The translations under genes and the position numbers were made by a program. The notes below the pieces were generated by a model that made no database searches, was not told the DNA's origin, and saw only the letters and a list, made by a program, of their open reading frames with translations. DNA of 64,000 nt. It comes from Azonexaceae bacterium (lineage in GTDB: Bacteria; Pseudomonadota; Gammaproteobacteria; Burkholderiales; Rhodocyclaceae). The stretch spans positions 46,170 to 110,169 of the forward strand of contig JAAXVL010000012.1 in assembly GCA_013335535.1 (NCBI GenBank), written 5' to 3'. Below are positions 60,787 to 64,000 of this stretch, piece by piece. Position 1 is the first letter of the stretch, and each line of letters begins with the position of its first letter.

Positions 60787-62046
60787 ATGAAACGTCCGCC
60801 GCTTCTCACCACTTTCCTTGCCCTGCTGCTGACTGCGCTGGCCGCCCATGGCGCCGAGCCGTTGCCCGGCGCCAGCGTCGAATCGCTGCTGGCCGCTGCC
60901 CGTGAGCACAGCCCGGATGTCCGCATGGTCCGCCTCGAAGCCGAAGCGGCGCGCGAACGTATCCAGCCGGCCGGCGCCCTGCCCGACCCGGTGCTGCGCA
61001 TCGAGCTGGAAAACATCACGCGCAACGGCAGCCAGAATGCAACGCTCGATCCAACGCGGACCGGCGACACCAAATACACGCTGATGCAGCCGCTGCCCTT
61101 CTGGGGCAAGCGCGACCTCAAACGCGACGTGGCCAGCGCCGAAGCGGAGCAGGCCAGCGGCCGCGCGGCCGACACCTGGGCTGAAGTAGCCAGCCGCATC
61201 AAGAGTCTCTACGCCCAATACTGGCTGACCGGCCAGTCGCTGCAACTGACCCGCGAGAACATCGAACTGACCCGTCGCCTCGAACAGATCGCCCAGGCCC
61301 GCTACGCCGGCGGTTTGGCGGCGCAACAGGACGCCATCCGCGCCCTGCTCGAGCGCAGCGCGATGGACGCCGAACTGGTCGGCATGGAAAGCGAGTTTCA
61401 TCACCTGATGGTTTTCCTCAACGCCATGCTGGCCCGCCCGAGCGGCGCGGCGCTGGCTGAACCGGCGGCGCTGCGGACTATCCCCGCCCGGCTCGATGGC
61501 AGCGTACTGAACGACCGCCTGATCGCCGCCAACCCTCAACTGGCCATCGAAACCGCCCGTGTCGGCGGCGCCGAGAAGAGCCGCGAGCTGGCCTACCGCA
61601 ACCGCTATCCCGACCTGACGCTCGGCGTCGCGCCGATGCAGGTCGGCAACCGCGTCGATGCGTGGAGCCTGATGCTGGAAATGAACCTGCCGCTGCAACA
61701 AGGCACCCGGCGCAGCCAGGAGCGCGAAAGCGAACGCATGCTGGAAGCCGCGACGGCGCGCAAGGAAGCGCTCGGCCACCGACTGCAGGGCGATCTGAAC
61801 GCCGCTTTGAGCAATCTCGAAAGCGCCCGGACGACCGAGCAGATCACCCGTACCCGCCTGCTGCCGCAGGCCGAACTGACTTTCAAATCGGCGCTGGCCG
61901 GCTACGAGAACGGCAAGGTCGATTTCGCCACCCTGCTCGACGCCCAGCGCCAAATCCGCAATGCCCGCCTCGCGCTGCTGCGCGCCCAGGCCAGCCAGCA
62001 ACTGCGGCTGGCCGAGATCGAACGTCTGCTTGGAGAAGACCTGTGA
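60787..62046 (+). CDS. cusC: outer membrane efflux channel CusC-like
   Basis: A 419-residue TolC-family outer membrane protein with signal peptide (TTFLALLLTALAAHGA) and two long helical repeats typical of outer membrane factors (LLAAAREHSPDVRMVRLEAEAA; QARYAGGLAAQQDAIRALLE; SALAGYENGKVDFATLLDAQR). It would form the exit duct of a metal RND pump. It starts at ATG 60787, shortly after the DUF2231 stop, and its stop overlaps the cusB GTG. Confidence 0.9.
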   Translation: MKRPPLLTTFLALLLTALAAHGAEPLPGASVESLLAAAREHSPDVRMVRLEAEAARERIQPAGALPDPVLRIELENITRNGSQNATLDPTRTGDTKYTLMQPLPFWGKRDLKRDVASAEAEQASGRAADTWAEVASRIKSLYAQYWLTGQSLQLTRENIELTRRLEQIAQARYAGGLAAQQDAIRALLERSAMDAELVGMESEFHHLMVFLNAMLARPSGAALAEPAALRTIPARLDGSVLNDRLIAANPQLAIETARVGGAEKSRELAYRNRYPDLTLGVAPMQVGNRVDAWSLMLEMNLPLQQGTRRSQERESERMLEAATARKEALGHRLQGDLNAALSNLESARTTEQITRTRLLPQAELTFKSALAGYENGKVDFATLLDAQRQIRNARLALLRAQASQQLRLAEIERLLGEDL

Positions 62047-63566
62047 AAAGCGGCTACACCCTGATTTTCATCGCCGTCGCCCTCACCATCGGCGGTTTTG
62101 CCGGCGGCTATCAGTTTGCCCAGCAAAAAACGGATGGCGCGACAGCCGTTGCCACGGTCACCCCGGAAAAAGGGCAAAAACCAAAATTGCTGTATTACCG
62201 CAACCCGATGGGCCTGCCCGACACTTCGCCAACGCCGAAGAAAGACCCGATGGGCATGGACTACATCGCGGTCTATGAAGGCGAGGCCGATGCTGCCGGC
62301 GACAGCGGCCTGAAAATCAGCGCCGAGAAAATCCAGAAAATGGGCGTCAAGGCCGAGCCAGCAAAGCTGCAGGTGCTCGACAAGAACGTCCGCGCCAGCG
62401 GCCGGATCGAGATCGACGAAAGCCGCAGCTACACGGTGACCGCCAAATTCGAGGGCTACATCGAGCGCCTGCACGTCAACACCACCGGCCAGCCGGTCGG
62501 CCGCGGCCAGCCGCTGTTCGAGGTGTACAGCCCGGAACTGGTCTCGGCCCAGCGCGAGTACGCCATCGCCGCGCAAGGCGTCGGCCAGCTCAACGAGGCC
62601 GGCGGCGAAGCGCAATCGGCGATGAGGCAACTGGCCGACTCCAGCCTGCAGCGGCTGAAGAACTGGGACATCTCCGACGAGCAGATCAAGGCCCTGGCCC
62701 GCTCCGGCAACGCCAAACGCACGCTGACCTTCCGGGCCCCGGTGGCCGGCATCGTCACCGAGAAAAAGGCCGTCCAGGGTATGCGCTTCATGCCCGGCGA
62801 AATGCTTTACCAGATCGCTGACATCTCGTCGGTCTGGGTCCAGGTCGATGTCTTCGAGCAGGACATTGCTGCGGTGGTTGTTGGCCAGAAGGCGAAAATC
62901 AGGATCAACGCCTATCCCGGCGAGGTGTTCGAGGGGCGTATCGCCTACGTTTATCCGACGCTGAAGGCGGAAACGCGGACGGTGCCGGTGCGCATTGAGA
63001 TGGCCAATCCGAAGGGTCGATTGAAACCGGCGATGTTTGCCGAGGTGGAGATTCCGGTGGCCGGTGCTGTGTCGGTCGTCACCGTGCCGAATTCGGCGGT
63101 GATTGATAGCGGCAGCAAGCAGGTGGTTATCGTGCAGTTGGCAGAAGGGCGCTTTGAGCCTCGGGCTGTGAAGCTTGGTGCGCGGGGCAGCGAATTTGTG
63201 CAGGTGCTTGATGGCGTCAAGGAGGGGGAGATGGTGGTTTCGTCGGCCAACTTCCTGATCGATGCCGAGAGCAATCTGAAGGCGGCGCTCGGCGGGATGC
63301 AGGCAGCCGACTCGGCTCCTGCTGCCAAGCCAGCGGCTGTTGGCCACAAGGCGGTGGGCGTGCTGAACGCCATTGATGCGTCGGCCGGGACGGTGACAAT
63401 TTCGCATGAGCCGGTAGCGAGTTTGAAATGGCCGGCGATGAAGATGGATTTTGTGTTGGCGAATGCTTCGCTGGTGGCGGGTTTTAAGCCGGGGACGGCG
63501 GTGGCGTTTGAGTTTGTTGAGAGGGGACCAGGGGAATGGGTAGTGACCTCGGTGGTGGCGAAATGA
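62043..63566 (+). CDS. cusB: RND periplasmic adaptor CusB-like, with CusF-type C-terminal domain
   Basis: A 507-residue membrane-fusion protein. After an N-terminal anchor (LIFIAVALTIGGFAGGYQFA) there is a heavy-metal-binding domain with the paired MGLPDTSPTPKKDPMGMDY motif, barrel-sandwich and hairpin segments (FEGYIERLHVNTTGQPVGRGQ; FRAPVAGIVTEKKAVQG), and a C-terminal CusF-like domain (HKAVGVLNAID; LKWPAMKMDFVL). A dispersed-repeat copy sits near the N-terminus (ATVTPEKGQKPK). GTG start overlaps the cusC stop. From about base 62870 codon use changes abruptly to G/T-ending codons. The pump gene cusA is not seen before the window ends. Confidence 0.92.
   Translation: MKSGYTLIFIAVALTIGGFAGGYQFAQQKTDGATAVATVTPEKGQKPKLLYYRNPMGLPDTSPTPKKDPMGMDYIAVYEGEADAAGDSGLKISAEKIQKMGVKAEPAKLQVLDKNVRASGRIEIDESRSYTVTAKFEGYIERLHVNTTGQPVGRGQPLFEVYSPELVSAQREYAIAAQGVGQLNEAGGEAQSAMRQLADSSLQRLKNWDISDEQIKALARSGNAKRTLTFRAPVAGIVTEKKAVQGMRFMPGEMLYQIADISSVWVQVDVFEQDIAAVVVGQKAKIRINAYPGEVFEGRIAYVYPTLKAETRTVPVRIEMANPKGRLKPAMFAEVEIPVAGAVSVVTVPNSAVIDSGSKQVVIVQLAEGRFEPRAVKLGARGSEFVQVLDGVKEGEMVVSSANFLIDAESNLKAALGGMQAADSAPAAKPAAVGHKAVGVLNAIDASAGTVTISHEPVASLKWPAMKMDFVLANASLVAGFKPGTAVAFEFVERGPGEWVVTSVVAK
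62149..62188 (+). repeat. dispersed repeat, copy R11, inside cusB
   Basis: Reads GTTGCCACGGTCACCCCGG, AAAAAGGGCAAAAACCAAAA; encodes ATVTPEKGQKPK. A diverged copy. Confidence 0.65.
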
Positions 63567-63610
63567 GCATTGGAATTGCTCAAACTGGGGGTTCCGCCCT
63601 GCTGGCGGGC

Positions 63611-63642
63611 GTACTTTCTTCTTGCTTCGCCAAGAAGAAAGT
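63611..63642. repeat. 13-bp perfect hairpin in the composite repeat
   Basis: TACTTTCTTCTTG-CTTCGC-CAAGAAGAAAGTA. It lies 45 bases after the cusB stop and could act as a transcript end or RNA-stability element. Confidence 0.8.
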
Positions 63643-63844
63643 AGCCAAAGAAGAAGGCGACCCCGAGGGCGGCGCCGGCTACGCCGGTTCCTTCCGCTAC
63701 TCGTCGTGCCGGGCGGCTTGCCAGAACTCGCCTTCGGCTCAAACATGGCAAGCCGAAAGCCCCCGGCCCGCCTGCGTTGCTCAGCGCCTTCCACGGGGAC
63801 CCGAAAAACGTCCACGTTCAAGCGTCACTCTGCAAAAAATGGGC

Positions 63845-63884
63845 TTCCACGGTCAACCGGAAAAATCGCCCAAAATTGAAATCT
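63845..63884 (+). repeat. dispersed 38-bp repeat, copy R12, nested in the composite repeat
   Basis: Reads TTCCACGGTCAACCGG, AAAAATCGCCCAAAATTGAAAT. Confidence 0.88.
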
Positions 63885-64000
63885 GCCATCTCGGCACCCA
63901 AGCTCAACCCCGGCTCGTTTCACCGGGCCCCTTGAGAGGTGCCGAGCAACGCAGGGGCTGGCGGAAAAGGGGCGAGGACTGTCTGAGGGCGCAGCCCGAG

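Larger units (their letters stand above)
63585..64000 (+). repeat. long composite dispersed repeat, runs off the right edge
   Basis: Non-coding sequence directly after cusB. It opens with a 13-bp perfect hairpin (63611-63642), continues with AGCCAAAGAAGAAGGCGACC and a GC-rich stretch, contains a short-repeat copy, and ends in GCAGGGGCTGGCGG-type sequence. The hairpin and the final part look like a long intergenic repeat that I recall from many beta- and gammaproteobacterial genomes. Its function is unknown. No gene is supported here. Confidence 0.65.

Noticed and set aside
61902..63821. Long minus-strand open frame over cusB
   Set aside because: Mirror of cusB with His/Arg-rich low-complexity translation; no ribosome binding site or family likeness.

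Overview
The window looks like a chromosomal segment of a high-GC betaproteobacterium, most likely of the order Rhodocyclales (Dechloromonas/Azonexus-like). Pointers are the strong C/G-ending codon bias, a DUF2863 gene, the CysI-DUF934-CysH sulfur cluster, a PEP-CTERM exosortase substrate, stand-alone nosD and many two-component and c-di-GMP genes. This placement is inference from gene content. No rRNA, tRNA, CRISPR array or transposase gene was seen.

Layout. 1-15.3 kb: housekeeping and accessory genes: a partial AAA+ ATPase, rlmF, psd, a secreted beta-helix protein, an MBL-fold hydrolase, a YaiI protein, acnB, a MoxR/VWA pair, a DUF3568 lipoprotein, a YkgJ/TrmB-like/dusC operon and a PIN protein. 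15.3-21.1 kb: a three-gene, translationally coupled operon: soluble [NiFe] hydrogenase small and large subunits, then one 1047-residue protein joining a hydrogenase maturation-protease domain to a PAS/hybrid histidine kinase with two receivers and an HPt. This looks like a hydrogen-sensing system of unusual design and is the main candidate for something undescribed. 21.1-31.8 kb: yaaA, DUF2863, then biotin synthesis genes (bioA ... bioFHCD) interrupted by a PAS-kinase/GGDEF-EAL pair. 31.8-38 kb: HPt and HD-GYP regulator, yciB-yciI-bolA-parvulin, an HDOD protein and nosD. 38-42.8 kb: assimilatory sulfate reduction (CysB-type regulator, TauE-type transporter, cysI, DUF934, cysH). 42.9-45.4 kb: a cold-shock/Excalibur membrane protein and hipBA with four evenly spaced operators. 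45.7-51.4 kb: a large class A penicillin-binding protein and a three-part cNMP-acetate kinase-PduL fusion. 51.4-54.2 kb: an NsrR-type operon divergent from ccoG with two NsrR-like operators between. 54.2-64 kb: an esterase, cusRS, a PEP-CTERM protein, a bestrophin, and a Cus-type copper efflux operon (CusF-like, DUF2231, CusC, CusB) behind a perfect 20-bp palindrome.

Cutting across everything is a short dispersed repeat of about 38 bp (core GCCACGGTCAACCGG followed by an A-run). I found 12 copies by eye. Six are intergenic and six lie inside genes (hydrogenase large subunit, bioA, bioH, bioC, cusS, cusB), always in the gene's sense direction and always in the same reading frame, giving a peptide close to ATVNRKKGxxK. 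The right edge is a longer, non-coding, hairpin-bearing repeat that itself contains a copy of the short repeat.
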